DNA from: Mesorhizobium sp. INR15
Lineage (GTDB): Bacteria > Pseudomonadota > Alphaproteobacteria > Rhizobiales > Rhizobiaceae
DNA: 64,000 nt
NCBI RefSeq assembly: GCF_015500075.1
Contig: NZ_CP045496.1
Coordinates: forward strand, 6,086,001 to 6,150,000
Direction: 5' to 3'
The notes beneath the pieces were generated by a model, which saw only the letters and a list, made by a program, of their open reading frames with translations, made no database searches and was not told the DNA's origin. This document shows positions 50,978 to 60,179 of this stretch, in pieces (the stretch's first letter is position 1; each line of letters begins with the position of its first letter). A program made the position numbers and the translations under genes.

Positions 50978-53239
50978 ATGCTGAAAATCACCGGATATGC
51001 CGATCGTGTCAGCGCCGTGCCAGGCAGCATCATCCGCTTCATGATCAATTGCGAGTACCCGAACTATCGGGCGAGCGTGGTCAGGGTCGTGCAGGGCGAC
51101 ACGGCTGCCGAGGCACCGCCAGTGAAGCTCGTTCCGGTGCCCAGCGCGATCGACGGCCGCTATCCCGGCCGGCATCAGGTGATCCATGCCGGTTCGTTCG
51201 GGCGTATCGATTGCAACGACATCTTTTCCAACTCGCCGAGCCTATCCCTGCAGGCGATGATCATGCCGACGACACCGATCAAGAGCCGCCAGGCAATCAT
51301 CTCGAAATGGGACGAGGTTGCCGGTCGCGGCATCGCCATGGTCATTGCGCCGGACGGCTCCATCGGCATCGAGATATCCGATGGCATCACCCACAAACTG
51401 GTCTCCGTCGGCAAGCCGATGCTGGCGAAGCATTGGTACTTCGCCGCCGTGACCTACGACACCGAAAGCGGCAGAGCTTGTGTCTATCAGGAGCCACAAC
51501 ATCAATTTCCAACCATCGACGACGGTGGCTCGGCGAGCAGCGTATTGCCGTCGGGCATCGCTTGGGAGAATTCGGCGCCGCTGCTGTTCGCGGCCAGCTG
51601 GGGTGGCGAGGATGCGGGACGCATGGTTGGGCGCGCACTGTATAACGGCAAGATCGATCGACCGCGTATCTCCGTCGCCAACCTGCCGCTGGCCGACCTG
51701 CAGGCACTGCGCGGCGACCGCTGGGCCGAACGTCTTTCGGGGACACTCGCGGGCGCATGGGATTTCTCGCGAGACATTTCCGGCATCCGCATCGACGACG
51801 TCTCGGGCCGTGGGCGCGACGGCGTGGTCGTCAACATGCCGACCCGCGGCGTCACTGGCCATAATTTCACCGGCGAGGACGGTTTGTGCTGGAAGCAGAA
51901 ACCCGAGCAATGGTCAGCGATCCATTTCCACGACGATGATGTTTATGACGCCGGCTGGCTGGCCGATTTCTCGCTGACAATTCCTGAGAATATGAAGAGT
52001 GGCATCTATGCTGTTCGCATCGAGGCCGAAGGTGAGGAGCAGTTCGTCACCTTCGTGGTCAGGCCGGCACGTGGCAAGCCGACGTCGAAGCTGGCGTTCC
52101 TGTTTCCGCTCGCCACCTACATGGCCTATGCCAATGAGCATTTCGGCACCAATGATGGTCTGGTCGAGCTGCACCTCAACCGCGCCCTGGTGCTGCATCC
52201 GCACCAGCAGTTCCTCAACGAACATCGTGAATACGGTCATTCGCTCTACGATCTGCATTCAGATGGCAGCGGTGTCTATTACTCGTCGCGCCTGAGACCG
52301 GTGCTCAACCTGCGTCCGAAGGTCGAAGCCAACCATGGCGCGGGGCCTTCGCATTTGTGGCTGTTCAACGCCGACACCCACATCACCAGCTGGCTCGAGA
52401 ATTTCGAACAGGAATACGATGTCATCACCGACGAAGATCTGCACGAGGAGGGCTGCGAGCTGCTGAGCGGCTATAGGACTGTCGTCACCGCCACCCACCC
52501 CGAGTACTATTCCAAGGAGATGTGGGACGGGGTTCAGCGCTTCACCAACAGCGGGGGGCGGCTGATCTATCTCGGAGGCAACGGCTTCTACTGGCGCATC
52601 GCCTATCATTCCACCCAGCCAGGCATCATCGAGGTTCGCCGAGCAGAGGGCGGCAGCCGCGCCTGGGAGCCGCCGACAGGCGAATATTACCACAGCTTCA
52701 CCGGCGAATATGGTGGCCTCTGGCGGCGGCAAGGCAACCGTAGCCCCAACCATCTGGTCGGTGTTGGCTTCACCGCACAGGGCTTTGACCAGTCCTCGCC
52801 TTACCGCAGGGCCGCCGGCGCCAGCGATCCGCGCGCCGCCTTCATCATGGCGGGCATCGACGATGAGATACTCGGCGACTTCGGGCTGACCGGCGGCGGC
52901 GCCGCCGGCATGGAGCTCGACCGCCACGATGTCTCGATCGGATCGCCGCCGCATTCCCTGGTCGTGGCAAGCTCCGGGCACCACACCGAGGCTCATGTCT
53001 TTGTCGTCGAGGACATGCTATTCAACTTCATGGGCAGCACCGGCGACGTCTGCGACAAGGTCCGTGCCGACCTGGTCTTCTTCGAGACGCCGAATGGCGG
53101 CGCGGTATTCTCGGTCGGTTCCATCGCCTATTCCGGCTCGCTGCCCTGGAACAATTTCGACAACAACATCTCACGACTGACGCTGAACGTGCTGCGACGC
53201 TTCATGGACCCGGCACCGTTTCCGATGCCGGCAACCTGA
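50978..53239 (+). CDS. dmfA2: N,N-dimethylformamidase-type large (catalytic) subunit
   Basis: From ATG 50978 the protein has 753 residues, close to known dimethylformamidase beta chains (about 760). An N-terminal LamG-like beta-sandwich (about 60-240) precedes the catalytic domain (about 370-740). Known enzymes hold a single iron with two Tyr and one Glu. The likely equivalents are Glu509 in ATHPEYYS, next to conserved His507, and Tyr residues in ATYMAYANE (381/384) and SLYDLHSDG (424). Asn535 in GGNGFYW and Glu646 in AGMELDRHD also fit the family active site. It hydrolyses amides to amine plus carboxylate. The operon partners suggest a substrate other than dimethylformamide itself. Confidence 0.92.
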   Translation: MLKITGYADRVSAVPGSIIRFMINCEYPNYRASVVRVVQGDTAAEAPPVKLVPVPSAIDGRYPGRHQVIHAGSFGRIDCNDIFSNSPSLSLQAMIMPTTPIKSRQAIISKWDEVAGRGIAMVIAPDGSIGIEISDGITHKLVSVGKPMLAKHWYFAAVTYDTESGRACVYQEPQHQFPTIDDGGSASSVLPSGIAWENSAPLLFAASWGGEDAGRMVGRALYNGKIDRPRISVANLPLADLQALRGDRWAERLSGTLAGAWDFSRDISGIRIDDVSGRGRDGVVVNMPTRGVTGHNFTGEDGLCWKQKPEQWSAIHFHDDDVYDAGWLADFSLTIPENMKSGIYAVRIEAEGEEQFVTFVVRPARGKPTSKLAFLFPLATYMAYANEHFGTNDGLVELHLNRALVLHPHQQFLNEHREYGHSLYDLHSDGSGVYYSSRLRPVLNLRPKVEANHGAGPSHLWLFNADTHITSWLENFEQEYDVITDEDLHEEGCELLSGYRTVVTATHPEYYSKEMWDGVQRFTNSGGRLIYLGGNGFYWRIAYHSTQPGIIEVRRAEGGSRAWEPPTGEYYHSFTGEYGGLWRRQGNRSPNHLVGVGFTAQGFDQSSPYRRAAGASDPRAAFIMAGIDDEILGDFGLTGGGAAGMELDRHDVSIGSPPHSLVVASSGHHTEAHVFVVEDMLFNFMGSTGDVCDKVRADLVFFETPNGGAVFSVGSIAYSGSLPWNNFDNNISRLTLNVLRRFMDPAPFPMPAT

Positions 53240-53268
53240 ATTCACTCCAGCGCCGGGAAAGACAGATC

Positions 53269-54666
53269 ATGAAGGTCCAGCGTGGCGTATTCGACGTGGC
53301 GGTGATCGGCGGCGGCGTTGTCGGCTGCGCGGTTGTCCGGCGCTTTGCGCTGGATGGAGCGCGCGTCGTGCTCCTGGAAAAGGCGGCGGATATCCTGGCC
53401 GGCGCCAGCAAGGCCAACAGCGCGTTGCTGCACACCGGCTTCGATGCGCCGCCGGAAAGCCTCGAACTTGCCTGCATGCAGGCCGGTTACCGCGAATATC
53501 TCGATATCCGCGAGCGCATGAACCTGCCGCTGCTCGAAACCGGTGCGATGGTGGTGGCTTGGTCGGACGAGGATCTCGCAAAACTGGGCGCGATAGAGCA
53601 GCAGGCGCGGACGAATGGTGTCGACGATGTCAGGCTGCTCGGAGCAACCGAGATCCGGTCGCGCGAACCGCACCTCGCCGCCGGAGCGCGTGGGGCGCTG
53701 CTGGTCCCTGGCGAGCATGTCGTCGATCCATGGTCCGCGCCGCTGGCCTATCTCACGCAGGCCGTTCACCATGGCGCGGAAGCCTGGTTCAATGCGGAGG
53801 TTCTCGCCGGCCAATATCACGGCGGTATCTGGACACTCGAAACCTCGAGGGGGGAAGTGCGGGCGCGTTCGATCATCAACTGTGCCGGTCTGTTCGGCGA
53901 TGTGATCGAGCAGCGATTGCTCGGCAGTTCCGACTTCACCATCCTGCCACGGAAAGGCCAGTTCGTCGTCTTCGACAAGGCGGCCGCCTCGCTGCTGCGG
54001 ACGATCATCTTGCCGGTGCCAAACGAGCGCACCAAGGGCGTGGTGCTGGCCCGGACCATTTTCGGCAATGTGCTGGTCGGACCGACCGCCGAGGAACAAC
54101 GCGACCGCAACCGCGCCGATGTCGAGCAGAAGACCTTGCGTCTGCTGGTGACCAAGGCGGTGGAGATGGTCCCCGCGCTTGCCGATGTTCCGGTCACTGC
54201 CATCTACGCCGGACTGCGACCGGCGACCGAGCGCAAGGAGTATCGCGTGTCGGCCGACACGGATCGGCGATGGATCAGTATCGGCGGCATCCGTTCGACC
54301 GGGCTGACGGCGGCGCTTGGTCTGGCGCAACATGCCGCCGAGCTTCATCGCGGGTTTGGGGATACCGGCTTCACGACGGTTGCTGAACCCGTCTGGCCGC
54401 GCATGCCGAACCTGGCCGAACATCTTGAACGCGACTGGCAGGCCGACGGCCATGGCGAGATCGTCTGCCATTGCGAACTGGTGACCCGGCGCGAGATCGA
54501 GGCGGCGCTGTCGGGACCTTTACCGGCCAGCGACATCGGCGGCCTCAAGCGACGCACCCGTGCCGGCATGGGGCGTTGCCAGGGCTTCTATTGCCAGGCG
54601 CACATCGCCGCGCTGACCGTTGGCAAGCTCGCCGAACCGCTGACGGTGGAGGCAAGCCATGAGTGA
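53269..54666 (+). CDS. FAD-dependent dehydrogenase with C-terminal [2Fe-2S] domain (GlpA-like)
   Basis: This 465-residue protein has a DAO-type FAD domain (VAVIGGGVVGCAVVRRFALD, Gly14-Gly19). The C-terminal BFD-like iron-sulfur domain carries four cysteines: Cys400 and Cys402 in CHC, Cys437 and Cys442 in CQGFYC. It resembles GlpA, the large subunit of anaerobic glycerol-3-phosphate dehydrogenase, and 2-hydroxyglutarate-oxidase-like enzymes. A second FAD protein follows with an 8-base overlap, as in GlpA-GlpB and opine-oxidase pairs. It could oxidise a polyol phosphate made by the operon kinase. Confidence 0.9.
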   Translation: MKVQRGVFDVAVIGGGVVGCAVVRRFALDGARVVLLEKAADILAGASKANSALLHTGFDAPPESLELACMQAGYREYLDIRERMNLPLLETGAMVVAWSDEDLAKLGAIEQQARTNGVDDVRLLGATEIRSREPHLAAGARGALLVPGEHVVDPWSAPLAYLTQAVHHGAEAWFNAEVLAGQYHGGIWTLETSRGEVRARSIINCAGLFGDVIEQRLLGSSDFTILPRKGQFVVFDKAAASLLRTIILPVPNERTKGVVLARTIFGNVLVGPTAEEQRDRNRADVEQKTLRLLVTKAVEMVPALADVPVTAIYAGLRPATERKEYRVSADTDRRWISIGGIRSTGLTAALGLAQHAAELHRGFGDTGFTTVAEPVWPRMPNLAEHLERDWQADGHGEIVCHCELVTRREIEAALSGPLPASDIGGLKRRTRAGMGRCQGFYCQAHIAALTVGKLAEPLTVEASHE

Positions 54667-55906
54667 TCCGGCGTCGATCGACGTGGCGATTGTCGGCGGC
54701 GGCCCTGCCGGCATTGCCGCCGCGCTGGCGTTGCGTGCGCGCGGAGTCGAACGCGTGACTATCCTCGAGCGCGAACAGGTTGCTGGTGGCGTGCCGCGTC
54801 ATTGCGGACATCCGCCCTTTGGAATGCGCGAATTCCATCGCCTGCTGAGCGGTCCGGCTTATGCCGAAAAACTCCGTCAAGCGGCGCAAGATGCCGGCGT
54901 CGATATCAGGCTCAACACGACGGTCACCGCGCTGCATCCTTCCGGAAGGCTTGCCATCACAACGCCAGTTGGCACGAGCGACGTTTCGGCCCGCCGCGTC
55001 ATCCTTGCGACCGGCGCGCGTGAAATGTCGCGCGCCGGGCGGCTGATGACCGGCGATCGTCCGGTCGGAGTCATCACCACCGGAACGCTGCAGCAGAGCA
55101 TCTATATCGAGCATCTGAAGCCGTTTCGCAGGCCGGTGATCGTCGGCACCGAGTTGGTCAGCCTTTCCGCCGCACTCACATGCTGGAAAGCCGGCATCCG
55201 ACCGGTTGCGATCGTTGAGATGGCGTTGCGGCCGACCGCGCGGCGGCCGCTCGACCTGTTCCCACGCCTGCTCGGCATACCCACGCACTACGGTGCCGAT
55301 GTCATCGACATCAAGGGACGATCGCGGGTCGAAGCGGTCACGCTTCGATTGTCGGACGATTCGACCAGGGAACTCGCCTGCGACGGTGTCCTGCTCACAG
55401 GCCGCTTCTTGCCTGAATCAGCGCTGGTGCGCCTGAGCCACCTCGGCCTGGACCAGGGCAGCGGCGGCCCACTCATCGATCAATTTGGCCGCTGCAGCGA
55501 CCCCAGCTATTTCGCCGCCGGCAATCTGCTCCGCCCGATCGAGACCGCTGGCTGGTCGTTCCGAGAGGGCAGCCGTATCGGTGCCGTTGTCGCTGACGAC
55601 CTCGACGGCCGCTTGCCAGCGGCCGAGCGTATGATTGCGATCGCGCGTGGAGCGGGATTGAAGCTGACAGTGCCGCAATACATTGCCTTGCCCTCGGCCA
55701 AGGCTTGTCTGGAGCAGATCCAGCTCCGGGCCGAGGCCAGCGGCACCGGCGTGTTGAAGGCCGAGAGCGGTGGCCGTGTCCTCTGGCAAAAGCGCATGAG
55801 CGTTTTGCCGGAGCGAAGAATTCTTCTCCCGCTGGCGGCGCTGCTGAAAGCCGGTGGCACCATGGAAACGATTTCGATCAGCTTCAACAAGGATGAGGGG
55901 CGTTAG
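54659..55906 (+). CDS. FAD/NAD(P)-binding oxidoreductase (second subunit)
   Basis: This 415-residue pyridine-nucleotide-disulfide-type flavoprotein has the FAD loop DVAIVGGGPAGIAAALALRA (about 8-28), VPRHCGHPPFGMREFHRLL, the second nucleotide region PVIVGTELVSLSAALTCW, and YFAAGNLLRPIETAGW near the end. It resembles the smaller FAD subunits of opine oxidase, HcnB and GlpB-type complexes. It overlaps the GlpA-like gene by eight bases and abuts the kinase gene. The likely job is electron transfer from the partner dehydrogenase. Confidence 0.9.
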   Translation: MSDPASIDVAIVGGGPAGIAAALALRARGVERVTILEREQVAGGVPRHCGHPPFGMREFHRLLSGPAYAEKLRQAAQDAGVDIRLNTTVTALHPSGRLAITTPVGTSDVSARRVILATGAREMSRAGRLMTGDRPVGVITTGTLQQSIYIEHLKPFRRPVIVGTELVSLSAALTCWKAGIRPVAIVEMALRPTARRPLDLFPRLLGIPTHYGADVIDIKGRSRVEAVTLRLSDDSTRELACDGVLLTGRFLPESALVRLSHLGLDQGSGGPLIDQFGRCSDPSYFAAGNLLRPIETAGWSFREGSRIGAVVADDLDGRLPAAERMIAIARGAGLKLTVPQYIALPSAKACLEQIQLRAEASGTGVLKAESGGRVLWQKRMSVLPERRILLPLAALLKAGGTMETISISFNKDEGR

Positions 55907-57319
55907 ATGCGGATCGCGGCAATCGACCAGGGGACGACTTCGACGCGGGTGCTGGTGGTGGAAAGCAATGGCAGCCCGCGCATCGCCCACGCGCTGCGCC
56001 ACGCCCAGCACTATCCGCAACCGGGATGGGTCGAGCATGATCCGCTGGAACTGCTCGGCAACGTCGCCTCCTGTATCGCCGCCGCCGGCGCGGTCGATGC
56101 GATCGGCATCGACAATCAGGGGGAAAGCTGTCTTGCCTGGGACGCCGTTTCCGGTGAGCCTTTGTCCCCGGTTGTCGTCTGGCAGGATAATCGCACGAAG
56201 GATGTGATCGAGCGGCTTCGCGCCGCCGGTGCCGAAGCCGTGACGCTGGCGCGCGCCGGCCTGCCGCTCGACCCTTATTTCTCTGCTTCCAAGCTGGCCT
56301 GGATTATCGAAACCTTGCCTGCCGCCCGAACGGCGCATGCGGCCGGCCGCCTGAGGCTCGGCACCACGGACGCCTTCTTCCTAGACCGGTTGACTGGTCG
56401 CTTCGTTACCGACGCCACGACAGCATCGCGCACCTCGCTGATGAATCTGGAGACACTGCGCTGGGACGAGGAGCTCTGCCGGTTGTTTGGCGTGCCGATC
56501 GAAACGCTGCCCGAGATCGGCCCATCGGCTGGCCTGGTCATCGGCCTGGCGGGAAAAATACCGGTGACGGCATCGATCGTCGACCAGCAGGCGGCGCTCT
56601 ACGGTCACGGGTGCCGGAAGGCGGGCGATGCCAAGATCACCTTTGGCACTGGCGCTTTCGCGCTCGCGATCACCGACTCGCGGATCGTCCGCAATCCCGG
56701 GATCGGCCTGTTGCCGACGGTCGCCTGGCAAACGCCGGGGGAAACTGTCTACGCCGTCGATGGCGGCGTCTACGATGCCGGATCGGCAATCGAATGGCTT
56801 GGGCGGATCGGTCTGATGAACAGCGTCGACGAGTTGCAGGACTTTGTGGATGGACCTGCGATCGATCACGGGCTGGTCTTCGTGCCAGCGCTGTCGGGGC
56901 TGGCCTGCCCCTATTGGGACCGCAGCGCTGCTGGCCTGTGGCTCGGCATGTCGGCCAGCACGACGCGGCAACAAATGTGCCAGGCCGCGCTGGAGGGGAT
57001 CGCGCTCTGCACGGTCGAGGTGATCGGCGCCATGGCGCAAGAGGTGGCGATCGCCCAAGACCTGTCGATCGACGGCGGCCTGTCGCGCAGCCCTTATTTC
57101 TCGCAGTTTCTCGCCGACGGACTGGGCCGGGGCGTAAGCACCAAATCCTTCGACGAATTGACCAGCCTCGGCTGTGCGTCGCTGGCGGCACTGGCGATCG
57201 GCGCGGTGCTTCCAGCCATCGTCGGCGGCGACCTCGCGTACCGTCCCCGCGACGTCGACCGCCACGCGTGGCGGCAACGTTTCAATCAGGCAGTCGGCCG
57301 CTCCAGGGATTGGCGGTAG
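55907..57319 (+). CDS. FGGY carbohydrate kinase, glycerol-kinase-like with altered substrate site
   Basis: This 470-residue kinase opens AAIDQGTTSTRVLVVE, almost as in GlpK, with PQPGWVEHDPLELL. Glycerol-site residues of GlpK can be placed by alignment from memory: Glu73 (NQGES), Trp92 (VVVWQDNRT), Tyr124 (LDPYFSASKL) and Asp226 (VDQQAALYG) are all kept. The Arg before the Glu (NQRET in GlpK) is Gly72 here. That Arg contacts a glycerol hydroxyl, so the substrate is probably a different, perhaps larger polyol. It starts at the base after the preceding stop. Its product would feed the GlpA-like dehydrogenase. Confidence 0.92.
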   Translation: MRIAAIDQGTTSTRVLVVESNGSPRIAHALRHAQHYPQPGWVEHDPLELLGNVASCIAAAGAVDAIGIDNQGESCLAWDAVSGEPLSPVVVWQDNRTKDVIERLRAAGAEAVTLARAGLPLDPYFSASKLAWIIETLPAARTAHAAGRLRLGTTDAFFLDRLTGRFVTDATTASRTSLMNLETLRWDEELCRLFGVPIETLPEIGPSAGLVIGLAGKIPVTASIVDQQAALYGHGCRKAGDAKITFGTGAFALAITDSRIVRNPGIGLLPTVAWQTPGETVYAVDGGVYDAGSAIEWLGRIGLMNSVDELQDFVDGPAIDHGLVFVPALSGLACPYWDRSAAGLWLGMSASTTRQQMCQAALEGIALCTVEVIGAMAQEVAIAQDLSIDGGLSRSPYFSQFLADGLGRGVSTKSFDELTSLGCASLAALAIGAVLPAIVGGDLAYRPRDVDRHAWRQRFNQAVGRSRDWR

Positions 57320-57481
57320 AACCGCCACGGCATGTTATCGGCAACCTCATGAAGGTTCAGGCCCGGTCGGTTAGCGGCTGACCGTTGTTACTGTCTCCAT
57401 GTATGGTCGGGTTTCGAGCCGGATCGCGCCGATCCTCTTTCGCAGTACGGATCCGAAAGTCCATCTGAAGACGCCGCTGGC

Positions 57482-57877
57482 ATGCTGGAAAACGGTGGCG
57501 GCACCATCGTCAATATGGCCTCGACGGCTGGTGTCGAAGGCGTTTCGGGACTTTCCGCCTATGTGGCGGGTAAAGCTGGGATTATCGGCCTCAGCCGCGT
57601 CGCGGCGCTTGATTATGCCAACCAGGGTATCCGGGTGAACGTCGTGGCGCCGGGGCCAATCTTGACCCATCATCTGGAGGCCGCCGGCGATGACATACAA
57701 CGCATGGCTGCCATGGCTGTCCCGATGGCAAGGTTGGGATCCGTCGCCGATGTCGCCAACGCAGTGCTTTGGCTTTCATCGCCATCGTCCGGATTCACGA
57801 CCGGCGCAGTGTTGCCTGTCGATGGCGGACAGTTGTCTGGACGGGTCATCAAATCGAACTTCAGGCGCGACACGTAG
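57482..57877 (+). pseudogene. Truncated short-chain dehydrogenase (C-terminal half)
   Basis: Only the C-terminal 131 residues of an SDR are present. They run from ENGGGTIVNMASTAG (the serine strand) through YVAGKAGIIG (Tyr/Lys) to SGFTTGAVLPVDGGQ. The nucleotide-binding N-terminal half with the TGxxxGIG loop is missing, and the frame upstream does not restore it. It cannot work as an SDR alone. It lies at the end of the amidase/kinase operon and differs in sequence from the intact SDR of the other operon. Probably a decayed last gene of this operon. Confidence 0.85.
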
Positions 57878-57985
57878 GACAGCACCGCGTCAACCGGCCT
57901 TACAGCCTGGATGGCCTTTTCGTTCAAAGGCGGCGAACGAACCCGCTCGCGGCATCATAGATGGGATATTCGCGGCAGAGCTTGC

Positions 57986-59155
57986 CTACAGTGGTTCGGA
58001 CCGTCTCTTCTCCACCTCGGCGAAATCAGCCTCCTTCAGGCCGCGCGTCGTGCCCACGGGCGTTCCGAGGCGGATGCCGGAGGTGACCGCCGGCGGCGCC
58101 GGATCGAACGGAATGCCGTTCTTGTTGCATGTCAGCCCTGCCCGGCCGAGCGCCTCTTCAGCTTCCTTTCCAGTAATGCCCTTTGCGCGCACATCGACGA
58201 GCATCAGGTGGGTATCAGTGCCGCCAGACACGATGTCGAACCCTCTTTCCAAAAGCGTTGAGGCGAGCACCCTGGCGTTGGCCACCACCTGCATCGCATA
58301 GTCCCCGAACTCCGGCTGGAGCGCCTCGCCAAAGGCGACCGCCTTGGCGGCAATGACATGCATGAGCGGACCACCCTGCAGGCCGGGGAAGACAGCACTG
58401 TTCAGCTTCTTTGCCAGGTCGACATCGCGCGACAGGATCATGCCGCCTCGGGGACCACGCAAGGTCTTGTGCGTGGTCGTGGTCACGATGTCGGCGATCG
58501 GTACCGGGTTGGGATGAACGCCGCCGGCGACAAGCCCGGCGAAATGGGCCATGTCCACCATCATCAGCGCTCCGACAGCATCGGCAATCTTCCGGATACG
58601 TTCGAAATCGATGATGCGCGGATAGGCGGAGCCACCGGCAATGATGAGCTTGGGGCGATGTTCGCGTGCCTTTGCCTCCATCTCGTCGTAGTCGATCAGG
58701 CAGTCTTCCCTTCGGACGCCATAAGGCACCGCATTGAACCATTTGCCCGACATGGTCGGCCTGGCGCCGTGCGTAAGATGCCCGCCCGCTGCCAGCGACA
58801 GGCCCATGAAGGTATCGCCCGGTTGCAGCATGGCAAACATCACCGCGCTGTTTGCCTGCGCTCCGGAATGCGGCTGCACATTGACGTAAGCGGCACCAAA
58901 CAGCTGCTTTGCCCGGTCGATCGCCGCGGCCTCCGCCAGATCGACATACTGGCAGCCGCCATAGTAGCGGTGGCCCGGATAGCCCTCCGCGTATTTGTTG
59001 GTCATCACCGACCCTTGCGCCTCAAGCACTGCCGGGGAGACGATGTTCTCCGATGCTATCAACTCGATCTCGAATTGCTGCCGGTGCAATTCGCGTCTGA
59101 CGGCTTCGGAGATGACGGGATCGCCGTTGAGGCTCTTTTGAAAGAAACTGGACAT
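57986..59155 (-). CDS. glyA: Serine hydroxymethyltransferase with a 3' frameshift
   Basis: SHMT transfers the carbon of 5,10-methylene-tetrahydrofolate to glycine to make serine. The frame has IELIASENIVSP, NKYAEGYPGHRYYGGC, VQPHSGAQAN, the PLP Lys230 in TTTTHKTLRGPRGG and FPGLQGGPLMH. It ends after 389 residues at EKRRSEPL, short of the usual C-terminus. Past the break near 58005-58012, the other frame continues TVRTTVGKLCREYPIY and stops at 57924, matching the expected SHMT tail. So one extra or two missing bases split the gene. The active-site core is intact. This may be a second, pathway-specific copy. Confidence 0.9.
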   Translation of the reverse strand: MSSFFQKSLNGDPVISEAVRRELHRQQFEIELIASENIVSPAVLEAQGSVMTNKYAEGYPGHRYYGGCQYVDLAEAAAIDRAKQLFGAAYVNVQPHSGAQANSAVMFAMLQPGDTFMGLSLAAGGHLTHGARPTMSGKWFNAVPYGVRREDCLIDYDEMEAKAREHRPKLIIAGGSAYPRIIDFERIRKIADAVGALMMVDMAHFAGLVAGGVHPNPVPIADIVTTTTHKTLRGPRGGMILSRDVDLAKKLNSAVFPGLQGGPLMHVIAAKAVAFGEALQPEFGDYAMQVVANARVLASTLLERGFDIVSGGTDTHLMLVDVRAKGITGKEAEEALGRAGLTCNKNGIPFDPAPPAVTSGIRLGTPVGTTRGLKEADFAEVEKRRSEPL

Positions 59156-59209
59156 GTCGTTACTCTTTCGCTGATGGCATCGATAACGGAATAGGCATCA
59201 GGTTGCGTG

Positions 59210-60169
59210 TTATGCGACGCGGTCGGGCGGCTGCCGCCCTTCGAAGAAGGCGGCGATGTTTTCGATCACCTTCAAGCCCATCGCGACGCGGGTTTCACTG
59301 GTCGCGCTGCCCAGATGCGGCAGAATGACAACGTCATCGCGCTCGCGCAGGGCCACGGGAACAACCGGTTCGAATTCGAAGACGTCAAGCCCCGCTCCCG
59401 CGATCAGACGGGCATCCAACGCCTCGGTCAGCGCCGCTTCGTCAACGACGTCGCCACGCGCGGTATTTATGAGAAAGGCCCCCGGTCTCATCCGGGCAAG
59501 GCGGGCGGTGTTGATGAGATGGGTGTTCTCGCCGCCGCCAGGGCAATGCAGTGAAACAAAATCGGCAGCAGCCAACACATCGTCGACTGTATCGAGCTGC
59601 CGGGCAGGAAAACCCAGACCCGTCACCGGGAACTGGTCGAAGAACACGACCTCCATGCCAAAGCCAAAATGGCAGCGCCGGGCCACTGCCTGGCCAATAC
59701 GGCCCATACCGACAATACCAATGGTCTTGCCGGTGACATGCGTTCCGCAAAGATGCGTTGGCCGCCAGCCGCTCCATTTGCCGGCGCGCAATTCACGTTC
59801 GCCTTCGCCGGCCCGGCGTGCGCACATCAGCAGCAGCGTGAGTGCGAGATCGGCTGTTGCGTCCGTCAGCACGCCGGGCGTGTTGGTCACCACGACGCCG
59901 GCGGCTGCCGCCGCCGCGATGTCGATATGGTTGTATCCCACACCGAAATTGCCGAGGATTCCGGCTTTGACACCGCCCTCGAACAGCCTTGCCCCAAGCC
60001 GGTCCGTGACTGTCGGCAGAAGCGCATCGGCGTTGGCCAGTGCTGCGCTCAGTTCGTCCTGCTCGAGCGGAACGTCATCCCGATTGAATGCCGCATCGAA
60101 TGCGTCGGCCAGCCGCGCTTCGACCTCAAGCGGCCAACGGCGGGTGACGATTACCTTTGGTTTTTTCAT
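59210..60169 (-). CDS. Hydroxypyruvate/glyoxylate reductase (D-2-hydroxyacid dehydrogenase)
   Basis: This 319-residue member of the D-isomer-specific 2-hydroxyacid dehydrogenases has the NAD loop GIVGMGRIGQAVARR. Catalytic residues sit in NTARGDVVDE (Arg), DVFEFEP (Glu) and LPHLGSAT (His), as in GyaR/GhrB-type enzymes. Between the SHMT and serine-glyoxylate aminotransferase genes, the expected reaction is hydroxypyruvate to D-glycerate. ATG 60169 has GAGGG upstream and lies ten bases past the previous stop. Confidence 0.92.
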   Translation of the reverse strand: MKKPKVIVTRRWPLEVEARLADAFDAAFNRDDVPLEQDELSAALANADALLPTVTDRLGARLFEGGVKAGILGNFGVGYNHIDIAAAAAAGVVVTNTPGVLTDATADLALTLLLMCARRAGEGERELRAGKWSGWRPTHLCGTHVTGKTIGIVGMGRIGQAVARRCHFGFGMEVVFFDQFPVTGLGFPARQLDTVDDVLAAADFVSLHCPGGGENTHLINTARLARMRPGAFLINTARGDVVDEAALTEALDARLIAGAGLDVFEFEPVVPVALRERDDVVILPHLGSATSETRVAMGLKVIENIAAFFEGRQPPDRVA

Positions 60170-60179
60170 CGGCCAGCCC

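Noticed and set aside
43689..57877. Naming the FGGY kinase glpK and the FAD enzymes glpA/glpB outright
   Set aside because: The kinase lacks a glycerol-contacting Arg and the operon also encodes an amidase, so a plain glycerol pathway is not supported.
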